Shown here one piece after another: positions 22,553 to 44,128 of a stretch of 64,000 nucleotides of DNA. The stretch's first letter is position 1. Each line of letters starts with the position of its first letter. The notes beneath the pieces were generated by a model, which saw only the letters and a list, made by a program, of their open reading frames with translations, ran no database searches and had not been told where the DNA came from. The translations under genes and the position numbers were made by a program. The stretch is from Strongyloides papillosus (taxonomy: Eukaryota; Nematoda; Chromadorea; Rhabditida; Strongyloididae). Location of the stretch: contig SRSI01000074.1 in assembly GCA_005656395.1 (NCBI GenBank), forward strand, positions 310,001-374,000, in the 5' to 3' direction.

Positions 22553-22828
22553 TTATAGAATTATTTTATTAAACAGAATACCATTAATAATAAATTTGAA
22601 GCTTGTTTTATCACTGTGTATACTATTTCGTTGCAAAATTTGACTACAGTTTTTACGACAGGTGCATCGTACCCATTTAAATTTGCTGTCCATTTGCAAT
22701 ATATTACTGTTGTTCAAATATTTTTTAATGCAAGATTTTATTGTGTGAAAAGCTAACAAAAAATTTCGTATTTGCAAAAAATTATTAATCATATTTGTGA
22801 GAACATTCCTGTACAACCACGCAAACAT
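22553..22828 (-). CDS. Doubtful small gene, 91 aa, Cys/Trp motif
   Basis: An ATG-initiated frame on the minus strand, 90 bp from and divergent to the CAMLG-like start. It contains FKWVRCTCRKNCSQILQRNS, whose Trp-x-x-Cys spacing and following cysteines vaguely recall FLYWCH-type zinc fingers, often left by Mutator-like transposons in nematodes. The rest is hydrophobic and basic without a clear fold. It could be a transposon relic, a real short gene or a chance frame. Confidence 0.2.
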   Translation of the reverse strand: MFAWLYRNVLTNMINNFLQIRNFLLAFHTIKSCIKKYLNNSNILQMDSKFKWVRCTCRKNCSQILQRNSIHSDKTSFKFIINGILFNKIIL

Positions 22829-22918
22829 TTTTCCATTATTTTGTATTTTTTGTCTTGTTTGGAAAAAAGTGTAAATTAATTACTAGTTGTTTGACGGGTA
22901 CTAACTTAGAAAACAATC

Positions 22919-23584
22919 ATGGAAACAGCGTCAGAATCTAAGAGTTTAACAGCAAGTGAAAAGAGGGAGTTAAGAAGACAAAAAATTCTAGGAAATACGG
23001 AAGGGAGAATCGGTAAACTATTTGGAGTTACTGGAGGTATGTACACTATATAATGCATTATTTAAAAGACTTTTTTTATAATAGTTAGACCTGAAGCTGC
23101 CCCTGCAATAGATGGTATTACACAAAGTCAATTACAGAAAACAATAAATACTCCTGTTAATAATGAGGTTAAAAAAGATATACCTAATGAAAGCAAATTA
23201 TTTGAGGAATACAAGGATAAAGAATTAGAAGAAATGTTTAAAAAAATAGATAATCTTGATTTTAACAAACTCCTTAAAACTAATACCTTTTCAATGAGAG
23301 CTAATATATCTCTTGTTTGCCTTGTTGTTTTATTTTCACTCACAGGAATACCATTCCTCCCAACTATATTCTTAATTGTTATATCAAATGTGATGGTTGA
23401 AATAAAGAAAACATCTCCAAATGTAGATAAAGGTATGTTTAGCAGTGTGATTTTTTTTGAATAATTATTGTATATTTCTTTTTAAGTTCATTTGTTTTTA
23501 ATGTTTATGGAATCAATGAAGAGACTAGTCGTGGCAACGTTCATTTACTTTATATTTAATATCTTATTTAATTATTTTCGTTAG
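22919..23584 (+). CDS. CAMLG/GET2-like ER receptor for tail-anchored protein insertion, 187 aa
   Basis: Three exons, 22919-23036, 23085-23432 and 23487-23584 (118+348+98 nt), with phases matching. Residues about 10-38 (TASEKRELRRQKILGNTEGR, then IGKLFG) match the N-terminal cytosolic motif of CAMLG and yeast Get2, an Arg-rich helix that recruits the GET3/TRC40 ATPase. A charged linker follows, then hydrophobic segments near the C-terminus: SLVCLVVLFSLTGIPFLPTI, FLIVISNVMVEI and RLVVATFIYFIFNILFNYF, three as in the family. In this family the protein pairs with WRB/GET1 to insert tail-anchored proteins into the ER. The third exon is required to complete the last membrane segment. The short N-terminal motif is strong by eye; orthology is inferred. 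Confidence 0.82.
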
Positions 23585-23963
23585 AAGTTTTTGAAAACAA
23601 TAAATATTTTTAAATGTTTTTCTTTTAATATCTCTTATGTGGAATAAAGTTGATGGAATAAAGCAGACATTGTAAAATTATAATGTTTTGGATCAAACAA
23701 TAAGTAATCTTGTTATTACTAATATTAAAATAGACAGCATATGATATTAAAATATCAATGTTAGGTTCTAAGACTTTATTATCTATCATAATTTTTTGCT
23801 AAGTAAGTAAAATAATTTGGTGTCAAAAAGTCATAGTCATTTATATATGTGTGAAATATTTACTTTTTTTCACATTTAACACGTGATTTAATTAAAACTT
23901 ATTAAAAGAATAGGGAAACACTGTTAATTGTTGATCTAATTATATTATTGGCAGGAAGTAATA
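23585..23963. other. Intergenic spacer between two plus-strand genes
   Basis: About 380 bp, A+T rich. It ends in TTGGCAG about ten bases before the next ATG, a possible spliced-leader acceptor. An operon with the upstream CAMLG-like gene is possible but the gap is longer than typical. Confidence 0.35.
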
Positions 23964-25468
23964 ATGGAAGTAACATGGGAACGATTAACAAATTTTTTTA
24001 AAGGTAACAATAACTATTAAATTGATTTAATAACATATTGTATTTAGATGGACCAAAAAGATCCTTACTGATATTGTTAACAGTTAATCTGTTAAATTAT
24101 ATGGATCGTTATACAATATCTGGTGTCTTGAGTCAGCTTAAGAAATATTTTACAATTGATGATACTTCGTTAGGTCTTCTACAAACAGCATTTATTATAT
24201 TTTACATGCTGTGCGCTCCATTGTGTGGATATCTAGGTGATAGATATAATCGTAAAATAATTATATCTGTTGGTCTAGTAGTATGGATGTGCGCTGTTTT
24301 GGCATCTTCTTTCTGTGGAAATGATCAGTTTGTTTTATTTCTTCTTTTTCGTGGTCTAGTTGGAGTTGGTGAAGCTTCCTATGCTACCGTTGCACCAACA
24401 ATTATTGCGGATCTTTTTACAGGTTCAGCCAGAAGTTATGCCTTGATGGTTTTTTATTTTGCCATACCATTTGGTAGTGGATTAGGTTATATTTCGGGAT
24501 CATATGTCTCTTTGATTTTTGGTTCCTGGCAATGGGGACTTAGGACAACTCCTATCTTTGGTATTATTTGTATAATTTTGATATATTTATATATGGAAAA
24601 TCCGGAACGTGGAAGTTCAGAACATGTGCATCTAGGAAACTCCACTTTTAAGGAAGATATAAAATATCTTTTATCAGTCAAAACATACATCTATAATACT
24701 TTAGGAATGACATGCGTCATTTTTTGTGTTGGAGCTTTAGGTTTCTGGGCACCTACATTTGTAGAATATGCATATAGAATGCAAACATCTTCCCATACAA
24801 TTAGTGATGCAGTTAAAGCTTCAATTTCTTTAATTTTCGGAATGATAACCTGTGGTGCTGGTATAATTGGAGTTATATTTGGTTCAACGATCGCCGAAGT
24901 GTGGCGTGATGGGAAATATGGAATTAATCCCCTTCCATATGCTGATCCAATGGTTTGTGCTATTGGTAGTCTTGTTTCTGTACCATTTTTATATTTTACA
25001 TTAATAATATTGAAGTATAATATACCGATAGCTTGGATATTATGTTTCATTGGAATAACATCGATGTGCATGAATTGGAGTGTCAATGCAGATATGGTAA
25101 TGTACACTGTAACCTCAAATCGTCGTTCTACAGCTACAGCCTTCCAGACGCTTGTATCACATGCTTTAGGTGACGCTATATCTCCATATGTTATTGGTAT
25201 GATATCAGATGCCATATCAGGAGATAGTGTCGACCCAGCTATGAGATTCCATTCATTACAATATGCCTTTTTCTTACCAAATTTTTTCTGTGTTTTTTCT
25301 GGTGCCTTTTTTTTACTTTCAACTTTCCATGTAGAGGGAGACAAACAAAATGTTATCATTTTATCAAATTATGAAGATTTAGCACAAATAAACGAAATGG
25401 AGAGAAGTAATGATGATATGGTTGTTACCGTTAGAGAAGAATTACCTTCGACACCAATCACATCTTAA
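23964..25468 (+). CDS. Spinster-like major facilitator transporter (SPNS), 486 aa
   Basis: Exons 23964-24003 and 24048-25468; phases fit. The start MEVTWERLTNFFK comes from the short first exon. Twelve membrane segments are expected. Signatures typical of Spinster proteins include NLLNYMDRYTISGVL, GYLGDRYNRK (the MFS loop 2-3 motif), LVGVGEASYATVAPTIIADL and FQTLVSHALGDAISPYVIGM. SPNS1 exports lysophospholipids from lysosomes; SPNS2 exports sphingosine-1-phosphate from cells. The nematode substrate is not deducible here. The C-terminal 50 residues are acidic and cytosolic, without a clear dileucine sorting signal. Confidence 0.92.
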
Positions 25469-25907
25469 TTTTCTTATTTCAAAAAATCCAAGCCACAATT
25501 TTATTTATTGATTTTTGTCGTGTATTTGTTTTATAAAAGAATAATTTACTTATTAATAATATAGTAAAAAATGACAGCAGAATAAAATGCCTATGCTTAT
25601 GTGGTTTTAAATTCTTACTTTCTGAGTATTTCTTTCCAACTAATTAGAATAGAAGGACTAGAAATCCTTCTAAATTTAAATGACAGTTTTTTTTGCCTTT
25701 AAAAAAAAGTTTGATAAAAGAAATGATGATTGTATATGACTTTTTTACCTTAATGTGATTTTTTACAACAAAATATGTCTTTATAATAAAATAAAGCTAA
25801 AAGAAGCGTTAAAAACAATTACAATTACGTGGTGACGTGACATTTTGTTCAAATAAAAGTATAGAAATATGACCGAAATAACCAGTTACTAATTTTTTTA
25901 ACAAACC
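25469..25907. other. Intergenic region
   Basis: About 440 bp, A+T rich, holding the transporter 3' flank (AATAAA-like strings near 25580 and 25790) and the promoter of the next gene. No gene seen. Confidence 0.4.
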
Positions 25908-27039
25908 ATGTCTTGTGATTCCGTTGGTGTATGTCGTCTTCTAGAGAAAGCGGATCGGGATCCAAACTTAATTCCCACTTACTCTGCTTGTACCCCATTC
26001 GATGAGGAAATTCTTGGTAGAACGCACGAAAATGATGAACTGGAAGATTTTATTAATGCGCTCGAAAGAAATTACAAAGTCCGTATGCAACCAATGTTCA
26101 AGGTTTATGAAGAAGAGAAGCAAAAAGACTTGAATTTGATTAAAGAAAGAAAAGACCAACCCGGTTTTTCTCGATACCCTGTAAGTTATACTATATAATA
26201 TCTAGATTACCAATGATAAATAAATATTTATAGCTAAGAAACAAAGAAGATAACATATATAACCAAGACAAGAAGTTACATCTCAAGAAAATAAAGAGAA
26301 ATTCTACAGTCTGTACAAAACATCGAAGAAGAACAAGTGTAATACGTAAAGCAGTTGCTGAAAAAAACAGAGAAAAGGCTTTAAAAGCCAAAGAGTATGT
26401 TTATTTATTTAATTGTTGTCATTACTAAATTCTAGGGAACGTGAAAGACGCCAAAATGCAGTACAAAGTCGCTTGCAGGATTTGAATTTACAAGACAATA
26501 GATGTCCGGGAAGATTTGCTGCTCCTTTAGCTACTGAAAAGAAAAAAGCCATTCCAGCAGCTCCTCCTAAAAGGGACCACCCCAAAGCAGGCGCAAATAA
26601 TGAGAAATGCAACAGAATCCACGACGCCAAACCAAAAGAGAAAAATTGTCGGAGAAGTGTTAAAAAACGTACTACCAAGAAAAGAAGTGTTCGTAAAGAA
26701 CTTAACGCTTCAACATCTTCCATTGATTCAGAATCTGAAAATAGAGGAAACAATACATCTGGAAAGGAGCACCTGAAACCTATAAAAGGAGTTTTGAAAA
26801 AGAAGCTTCCCGGGAAATCTGACCACAATAAAAGTGTTCGTTTTAACGAAACAACTATGATGTTTGATATTGAAAAACTTTCTCCCCACGACGCAACGAA
26901 TGTTGTTTACAACTTTGATTTAAATGATGCTCCATCATGGGCGAAAGACGAGAATTTAGATTTGTTAATGGGGGAGATTGCCAATATTGAGGATGACAAT
27001 GACTTTCCATTTCACTCACCAAGTTTAATTGAATATTAA
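25908..27039 (+). CDS. Basic protein with a PP1-docking RVxF motif, 345 aa, unknown
   Basis: Exons 25908-26180, 26234-26394 and 26436-27039 (273+161+604 nt, 346 codons). The N-terminal 90 residues are acidic and helical (DELEDFINALERNYKVRMQP). The middle is strongly basic (KKIKRNSTVCTKHRRRTSVI; KNREKALKAKEERERRQNAV), suggesting nucleic-acid or chromatin contact and nuclear location. Near residue 264-283 a GVLKKK patch is followed by KSVRFNE (residues 277-283), which fits the RVxF consensus for binding protein phosphatase 1. The C-terminus is acidic (LMGEIANIEDDNDFPF). Base composition is less A+T rich than in its neighbours. I do not recognise the family; a PP1 regulatory subunit is inferred from the motif only. 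Confidence 0.8.
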
Positions 27040-28207
27040 CCATCCTTTATGTAGACTATTTTAAAACTTTTATTTATTTTATCCATGTTTGTATGAATGT
27101 ATACATTTTTTAAATGTTTATGATTTTATTGTAAAGATAAATGAATGTATTTTTATAGATAAAGCATGTATTTGTTTGATAAATTTTTATTGTTTCTAGT
27201 TACAGCTAATTTTAAATATTGTTGACATGATGTTGTTATGTCTAAATGAGAATTTAACTTAAATTGTAGTAAGTTAATAATAACATGCTATGAAGAATTA
27301 TTTACACTAATTACTTCATTCTTCATGCTTAAAGATTTTTTACTTCGTATTGTTTCTTTGTAATTTCAGAAATACTTTTTTATACATTATAAAGAAATTA
27401 TTAAATTGAACAGTGGACATGTACTTTTAGTATAACCATTTATATATTACTATAAATATTCAATGACTTTGTAGAATAATAATTATTAATTAAATTCATT
27501 AAAAATTAAAGTATAAAAGTGTGCCTACACGAAGACGTTGTAAAGACATAATTGGATTTTAATGTAAATATTAATTGTAACTTAAAAATTAATTAAAAAT
27601 CCTTTTTTACTGGTTTTAGGTTTAAGGAATTCTGAACAAATTTTAATAATTTTTCCATTTTACAAAACCTAATTTAAAAATATAGCTAGTACAAATTAAA
27701 GAATTTCGCTAGACTTATTTTTCTAAGTGTTAAAAATAAAAATTTTATTTTTTATTACGATAAAAAGAAAATTTTTTTTGAATTCATACAGTATATTAAA
27801 ATTATTTTTTGGAAGATATTTTACAGTCAATTAGGGAATAAATTACAATATAAATGAAATCATTCGTAAATATTTTTAAATAACTATCGAAATAAATATG
27901 TTTTTTTGCCTGCAATCAAAATATGACAAATTTTTATCAATAAAGATTTAAAATATTGAATTTCTGAAAAATTCTCAAGTAGTTATTTTTCCCTCAACTT
28001 CAAAAATAGATAAGTAATATGCTAAAATCTTCCATTTAATATATACACATTTTATCAACCATTATCAAAACATCCTTCTTAAAGTACTGACAGACAACAT
28101 TTCTTTAAACATAAAGATAAAACCTTTTTCTTTCTATTATTTTATTTTCTTGCCTCATTTTACATATATTATATATGAAAATATTTTATTATTGATTATT
28201 TAAAATA
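27040..28207. other. Intergenic region
   Basis: About 1.2 kb of A+T-rich DNA between two plus-strand genes. No coding-like frame on either strand; long T and A runs only. The last part should be the promoter of the Ig-domain gene. Confidence 0.4.
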
Positions 28208-28784
28208 ATGTTTCAAATATTTCTTAAAACAAATCTAATCGTGCTTATTGTAATTGTCTTATCATTTACCATATTAATTCAATCGCGTGGTGCTAGAAGA
28301 GGTGGAAAAAATAAAGGTAAAACTAATTTACAGATGGCACAAGTGGCTGAATTTTCTTTGATTAAAAATGAACTTTCTGATAATAGAGTATGGGAAAAAT
28401 ATATATTATTTCTTTACAAAAGTTTTATTTATTTTTTAGAGTGCTCAAATTATAACAGGTTCTCACTTTGCTCAAGCATTTAGATTAGGATATAAATTAG
28501 TTCTAATATGTAGAGCCAAAGGAGAACCAAGACCAAATATAAAGTGGTTCAAAGAGGGTGCTGAAATGCAACAAAGAAACAATATCCATGTATGTTTAAT
28601 TTTACTATCTAATTAAAAATAATATTTTCTATAGTACTATGAAAGAGTTATAAATGAATTTGAAATTTGGAGTAAACTAGAAATAGATCCCGCAACAATG
28701 GGTGATCAAGGCATATATGCATGTGTAGCAAATAATCCTTTCGGTGTAATGGCTAAAAATTTTAAAGCCGAATATACGTATTAA
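28208..28784 (+). CDS. Secreted single-immunoglobulin-domain protein, 159 aa
   Basis: Exons 28208-28387, 28440-28589 and 28635-28784, all phase 0. The first 26 residues are a hydrophobic signal peptide (TNLIVLIVIVLSFTILIQS), followed by a basic stretch (RGARRGGKNKGK). One I-set Ig domain covers about residues 65-155: Cys in LVLICRAKGEPRPNIKWFKE with the core Trp, and the partner Cys in MGDQGIYACVANNPFG. The protein ends KAEYTY, without a membrane anchor. It resembles the C. elegans one-Ig (OIG) family, OIG-4 in particular, a secreted organiser of acetylcholine-receptor clusters; that assignment is from memory and tentative. It is convergent with NitFhit, 44 bp away. Confidence 0.85.
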
Positions 28785-28828
28785 TCGTTTATTTAAGTTG
28801 TAAATACAAATTATTTGTAGAACAAAAG

Positions 28829-30316
28829 CTAAATATAAAAAAGTTTTCTAAATTCATCTGCTTCTTTACACATCTCTTCATTACTTCTTCCAACTCTCCC
28901 ATCTTTGTCGTGTTGGAGGATTTCTTTATATATAGCATCTGGAGTATTTCCAAAATCATCTTTATGTCTAGGTAAAAGGTGTATATGAACATGTTCAACA
29001 CTTTGTCCGGCATCAATACCATCTTGACATGATAATGTACAAGCGGTACTATTTAAATGTTTTTCTAAAACTCCTTGAATTTTTTTTGTTACCAAAAAGA
29101 GGTCACAAGTCTCTTCATCTGTTAAATCTCCAAGTCTTTTCACATGTCTAATAGGACATATTAAAACATCTAGATAAATTTAAAAAATTAATTAATTACC
29201 ATGATATTTCAAAATCCTTTAACTTACGACCTTTGACAATTGGTCTGAGATTAACAAATGCAAAAGTATATTTACTTTTATAAAATACATGATCTTTAGG
29301 GATTTTAATATTGGCAAACATGTATTCCTCTTTTTCACTTAATTTTTGTTGTTCACAATTAACTAATGTATATAAATCATTACGGCGATGTTCAAAAACG
29401 GGTTGATTTTGGCGAACTTTTTCTAAGTAATCTAAATTTATCTCTCCATAACATATATCAATTGTATCTGATGCTTGTCCTATTACAGTACCCCATGGAT
29501 CAACAATCATAGCATGTCCATATGAAGAACGTTTAGGATTATGTGCTCCAGTTTGGGCAGGGGCTATAACATATGATTGTGTTTCTATAGCTCGAGTACG
29601 TAAAAGACTCTAGGATAAAAATATATTTAAAAGTATAACTGATAAATTAAACTTACTTCCCAATGTGCTAAACCTGTTGGGACTGTAAAAGCGGATGGAT
29701 ATGTTAGTATTTCAGCTCCATTCTTTCTATGAATTAGTCCTAGTTCAGGAAATCTTACATCGTAACATATATTCATGGCAACTTTTCCAACAGGTGTTTC
29801 AACAGGCTTTGGAATAGTTTTACCTGGTGAATTAAACTCAGATTCAAGTAATCTCACTTTTCCTGGAATATCAAGATTAAAGAGATGTAGTTTTTGGTAT
29901 TCTCCTCTTGTAACTCCTTCATTATCAATTATACAATGATTGTTAAATGGGAGAACCTTTCCATTTGGATCAACTTGGTGAAAACCACCTAAACTCAACC
30001 ATAGATTATTTTCTTTGGCCAATTTTCTAAATCTTCCAATGTATTCCCCATTAGTATCAAAAGCCATATTTATAGTTTCTTCCTTATCACGACCAACATA
30101 ATCAAAACATTCAGGTAAAAATACCATTACTGCTCCTCTTTCTTTTGCTTTTATAATCATATCCTTACAAATATTAAAGTTATTTTCCGTATCATGGGTA
30201 CTAGTCAATTGAAGAACGGCCACAAGATTACTTCTACTCATTGCTGTTTGTGACATTCTTCTTACTGTAATGTTAGTGGACGCTAAAAAAGGAATAACTC
30301 TGGAAACTAAAGACAT
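28829..30316 (-). CDS. nft-1: NitFhit fusion protein, 460 aa
   Basis: Three exons, 30316-29657, 29609-29228 and 29169-28829 (660+382+341 nt). The N-terminal part is a nitrilase-superfamily (Nit1) domain with the catalytic triad Glu69 (FLPECFDY), Lys142 (EYQKLHLF) and Cys184 (NICYDVRFPE). The C-terminal about 145 residues are a Fhit-type HIT domain with the histidine triad in SVEHVHIHLLPRH. Nit1 hydrolyses deaminated glutathione; Fhit hydrolyses diadenosine polyphosphates. In vertebrates the two are separate genes, while flies and worms encode them as one protein. A short mitochondrial-like presequence (MSLVSRVIPFLAS, basic) may precede a second in-frame Met. All key residues are present. It is divergent from BOLA3, with 178 bp between starts. 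Confidence 0.95.
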
Positions 30317-30494
30317 TCAAAAAATGTTTCAGAATAATATTCTTGACCAAAAAATGTCTACTATCACTTAATATTAATTCTTTTAAAGAATGTTTTTATC
30401 ATTATGGAATAACGTTTATGTTTAGAAGTTTCTTTTTTAACACCAAAATATAGTGTATCGTTGTTAAGATATCATAAATTTTGTTTATTAACAT

Positions 30495-30776
30495 ATGTTT
30501 AGGCATTTATCTTTGAATTTACGTAAATTATCAACTAAGATAACAACTGAAATGGAAGAGGTTGTCAATAAAGTGCTGAGAGAGACATTCCCAAAAGCTA
30601 CAACAATCACAACAGAAGACATATCTGGAGGCTGTGGACAACACTACAAAATATATGTTGAGAGTGAAGAGTTTAAAGGGAAGAGTAAAATTCAACAACA
30701 CAAAATGGTTACAGGAGCTTTAAAAGATTATATATCTCAATGGCACGCTGTCACTATTGATACAAAAATCGTCTAA
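30495..30776 (+). CDS. BolA-family protein, BOLA3-like mitochondrial type, 93 aa
   Basis: Single exon. The N-terminal 19 residues are basic and amphipathic (MFRHLSLNLRKLSTKITTE), consistent with mitochondrial import. The BolA fold follows, with SGGCGQHYKIYVESEEFKGK, the HKMV helix start and a conserved Cys plus His that can bind an iron-sulfur cluster with a monothiol glutaredoxin. BOLA3 helps deliver 4Fe-4S clusters to mitochondrial proteins such as lipoate synthase. Length fits a mature BOLA3. Confidence 0.9.
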   Translation: MFRHLSLNLRKLSTKITTEMEEVVNKVLRETFPKATTITTEDISGGCGQHYKIYVESEEFKGKSKIQQHKMVTGALKDYISQWHAVTIDTKIV

Positions 30777-40741
<9,965 letters not shown>

Positions 40742-41430
40742 AAGTAATAAAAAATGCAGATTTCTTAACTTTAAAATTTACTTTTTATTGCATATAATTT
40801 ATATAATACTTTTTAAAACTGTTATTCATTTATATTTAAAATGTATTAGAGGGGAGACCATTTAAAGTCATATCCTGGACAAAATAGTAAAAAAATAGAA
40901 TCTCATTTTTGTTTGCCATTTACATACACTTTTTTTTGAGTAATCTACAATTAAGATTAATTCTAATGTTATCAATAACAATTGCACGTTTCATATCATA
41001 TAAGATACATTAAATAGTTACAAATTTTTTTAAATTGTATTTAGTTTTACTTACTTTTGGAAATATAACTGTATCATTAAACATCATTACATATAAAAGT
41101 ACAATTTATTAAAACTAACGTGAAATTTATTACAATAAAAATACAATTCGACTTATAAAATAGAAATTTGTATTCATTCTAAAAAATTGATTCTTTGAGT
41201 CTTGTAATTCAGCAATATTTCAGTATGTAGAAATATTCGTTATTCTAAGTTTTGCATTCAGAGAAAAATCCTTAAAATTTTTTGTTTTTTTTTCATTTTT
41301 ATCACGTTTTCCTTTTTCTAAAAAATATTTATCCTTTCTTTATTTGATAAATAAAAGGATGATGATAAGCTGGTATTTTCATAGACTCAAGCTTCAAGTA
41401 ATTTGGTATATAAGAAGAATAGCTATTTGT
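40742..41430. other. Convergent intergenic region
   Basis: About 690 bp of A+T-rich 3' flanks of two convergent genes. No gene seen. T-runs such as that near 41280-41300 lie close to the SMG5-like 3' end. Confidence 0.4.
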
Positions 41431-43515
41431 TTAACGAATTGAATTAGGATTTACCAGATCAATCAAATGTTTGAATTTCATTATTGTTGTAATAAGAATG
41501 CCTATAAAAAATACAGATTACTTTTTAGAAAAAGAAAGACTCACCAGAATTATCGACATGAATAATGGAATTTTCATATGAATAATCTTGCATATTTTCA
41601 TTAGTTGAAATTCTACCACAATCGTCTCTGTAAACCATTAGAACAGCAAGAACATATTCACTTCCTGTAGGATTCCCGATTTTCTTCAAAAATCTCTCCG
41701 AATTACATACCATACTTCTAAGAGATTGACTATTATTTGATGTTACTTCCGGGAAATCTTTAGGAAATACATAAATATTGTCAAAATGTATAATGTCTTT
41801 TTCGTTTTCGTCTAACCATGATAAAGCAGATCTAGCTCCTCGATCAAAATTTTTCTGTGAATCTAATGCTCTAACAACATAGGGATCGACACAAATCTTA
41901 ACATTATTTTTATTCTTCATATATTTTAAGAAACCAAGATGATGTATAAATACATCCTCTGTTGGTACAAGATAAGCTGGAATCATTGTTTGTGCAAAAC
42001 GAACTTTTTCAACATGTCTAAAGTAAGCGCGTGAAATACTTTCTCCGTTAATTCCTCCGATTGAGAGGCAATTATCTTTAACTGCAAAATGATCGTTATT
42101 AACTACAATACTGCTGTTAACATTTCTACGTATTTCATTGATAAAACAAGCTGATACAGCCATGGCAATATTTAAATGTTGTGTAATCGATGGGTGTCGT
42201 GTATTCCAGAAATACATCTTCTTACTCCAATCCATTTTAGATATTTTTTCCAAATTACATCCAAATATAATGTTAGCACAATCACAAAATTGATATGCTA
42301 ATTTATTAACATTATCCTTTTCCAAAGGGGGAATTTTTAACTCTTGAATTGGTGCTAAATTAAAAAACAAGTCAAAATAATCTATCATACAACAGCATAA
42401 CAAAATTTGAAGAGCTTTCCCTTTCTCTGTTGTATCAAGAGGTTGTTTACTTAAAAAACTTAATATAGATTGTGTAAATTCATTAGTTGTTTGAATCATA
42501 AAAATAATTGATTTTTGATCTTTTGTCTCATTTGACTCTTTTCTAACGACCTGAAAGAGAGATATTTTTGTTAACAGTACGGTTGTTAGGTAAAAATCAA
42601 ATAAAGCTTCAACATCTGTCTGTGAAACGTATGGAGGGATGAATTGTGAAAATTGCATAGTATCAACATCCATATCACTTTTAAGAAATAAAACAACTTT
42701 TTTAACAAAATCATTCTCCATCTCACGATCAGAGGTTGGGCGGCATTGTCTAGCATTTTCTATACCATTATTATAATTACTGAACTTTATGTGAACTCTA
42801 AAAAATATTTGTAATGCATGTAATGGACGCTTCAATTCTATTTGAACAAGACCAATCATATTAAGAACATGTCCATTTTCCATGTTAGTTTTGTACAACA
42901 TTTCATAATAACATTTGGCGCGTTCAATATAAATTTTGTTGTCTTTATCTATATCATATACATATCTGCAAAGATCACCCATTTTCATACGACATTGATA
43001 ATCAAGAGAAGGATAACTCTGTACTATCTCACCAAATAAATTAATAGCATTTTGAAAGAATTGTATAAAATAGGGTTTGTCATCAACAGATAGCATTTGA
43101 CTTCTCAGAAATTTAGCCTGCCCATAAACTCCATAATTCCACATTGCAGATAGAATTAATTTTGCATCATCACTCGAACTGCCCTCCAAGTAATTTTTGC
43201 ATTTTTCCATAAACCTAAAATTTCACAATATCTTATATAATATAAAAATTATGTCTACAAGATCAATGATTTGTAATAGACAAGAAAAAATAAAAACTAA
43301 TTTTAAGAATAAAAGTATATTAAAAAAATAGTCTATTTCTCTATCAAAAGGACAAAGAAAAAAAGAAACCTCAAAACATACCGGTCAACAAATTGTCTGT
43401 ACTGAAGATTTTTCAATAATTCAAGTGAAATATTCTTATTTTTGTTGCTGATACTCAAAGCAATTTTCTTTATTTCATCTATCTTTCCTTTTTGTTGATG
43501 ACCCTGTTGGGACAT
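41431..43515 (-). CDS. SMG5-like nonsense-mediated-decay factor with degenerate PIN domain, 624 aa
   Basis: Three exons by my model: 43515-43382, 43214-41545 and 41501-41431 (134+1670+71 nt). The N-terminal half has the 14-3-3-like/TPR region of the SMG5/6/7 (EST1) family: MKMGDLCRYVYDIDKDNKIY, ERAKCYYEMLYKTNMENGHV and ELKRPLHALQIFFRVH. The C-terminal about 180 residues align with the SMG5/6 PIN domain (PTEDVFIHHLGFLKYMKNKN; FDRGARSALSWLDEN; IIHVDNSG). At the first catalytic position SMG6 has Asp (VPDTNGFIDHL) where this protein has Thr/Glu, and the second Asp is not obvious, so nuclease activity is doubtful, as for SMG5. The last short exon rests on a strong GTGAGT donor and TTTTTATAG acceptor; without it the frame ends at 41525. 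These proteins dephosphorylate UPF1 complexes and decay mRNA with early stops. Confidence 0.82.
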
Positions 43516-44128
43516 AATATGCCTATAAAAATAATAGAAACAATTAGATAATTAATGATAACGCAAAATTACTAGCAATTGTTTGAATTGGGATGAAAAA
43601 TATGTATATTAGAACTGATTGCGTATGTGTGTATGTATGTAGAAGTGTAACATAAAGATAGAGAAAAGAGTGATATACCCATTATGAAGGTATGCTCTTG
43701 TGCCAGGCATCTATACAGAACAATATACGTATTCTTCCAATAAAAATTAGATATGCGTCCGCTTGCTTGTTATCTGAAACTTATTTTTATTATATGCACA
43801 TACACAAAAATTTGTGTATATATGTATCAAATATACTTTAGTACTGTTGATCACTGTTAATGTATACTCAATAGTAATGTAGTAATAAAAAAAATTTATA
43901 TAGTATAATTTTTTTAGAAAAAAATATATTATTTGGAAAATTTATTGAGTAGATTTTTTATTTTAAATATATAATAAATATAGGCCAGTTGTACTATTAT
44001 ACTTATTATCAATATGTACAATATACTTGTTAGTGTTTTTAACCTTTTTTTTAATAATAGTATATTATATTAAATTTGTTATAAGTAAGAAATAATAAAA
44101 TATGGTTTTTTTAGTTTGAAGGAAAGTA
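43516..44128. promoter_or_regulatory. Divergent intergenic region
   Basis: About 610 bp between the divergent SMG5-like and BRD7/9 starts. A+T rich, with a TGTATG-type repeat near 43625-43640 and TA-rich patches. It probably carries both promoters; a TTTTTTAG acceptor lies 13 bases before the BRD7/9 ATG. Confidence 0.4.

Noticed and set aside
25908..27039. Horizontal transfer, suggested by lower A+T content
   Set aside because: It has three exons with normal nematode-type introns and a eukaryotic PP1-docking motif; composition alone is not enough.
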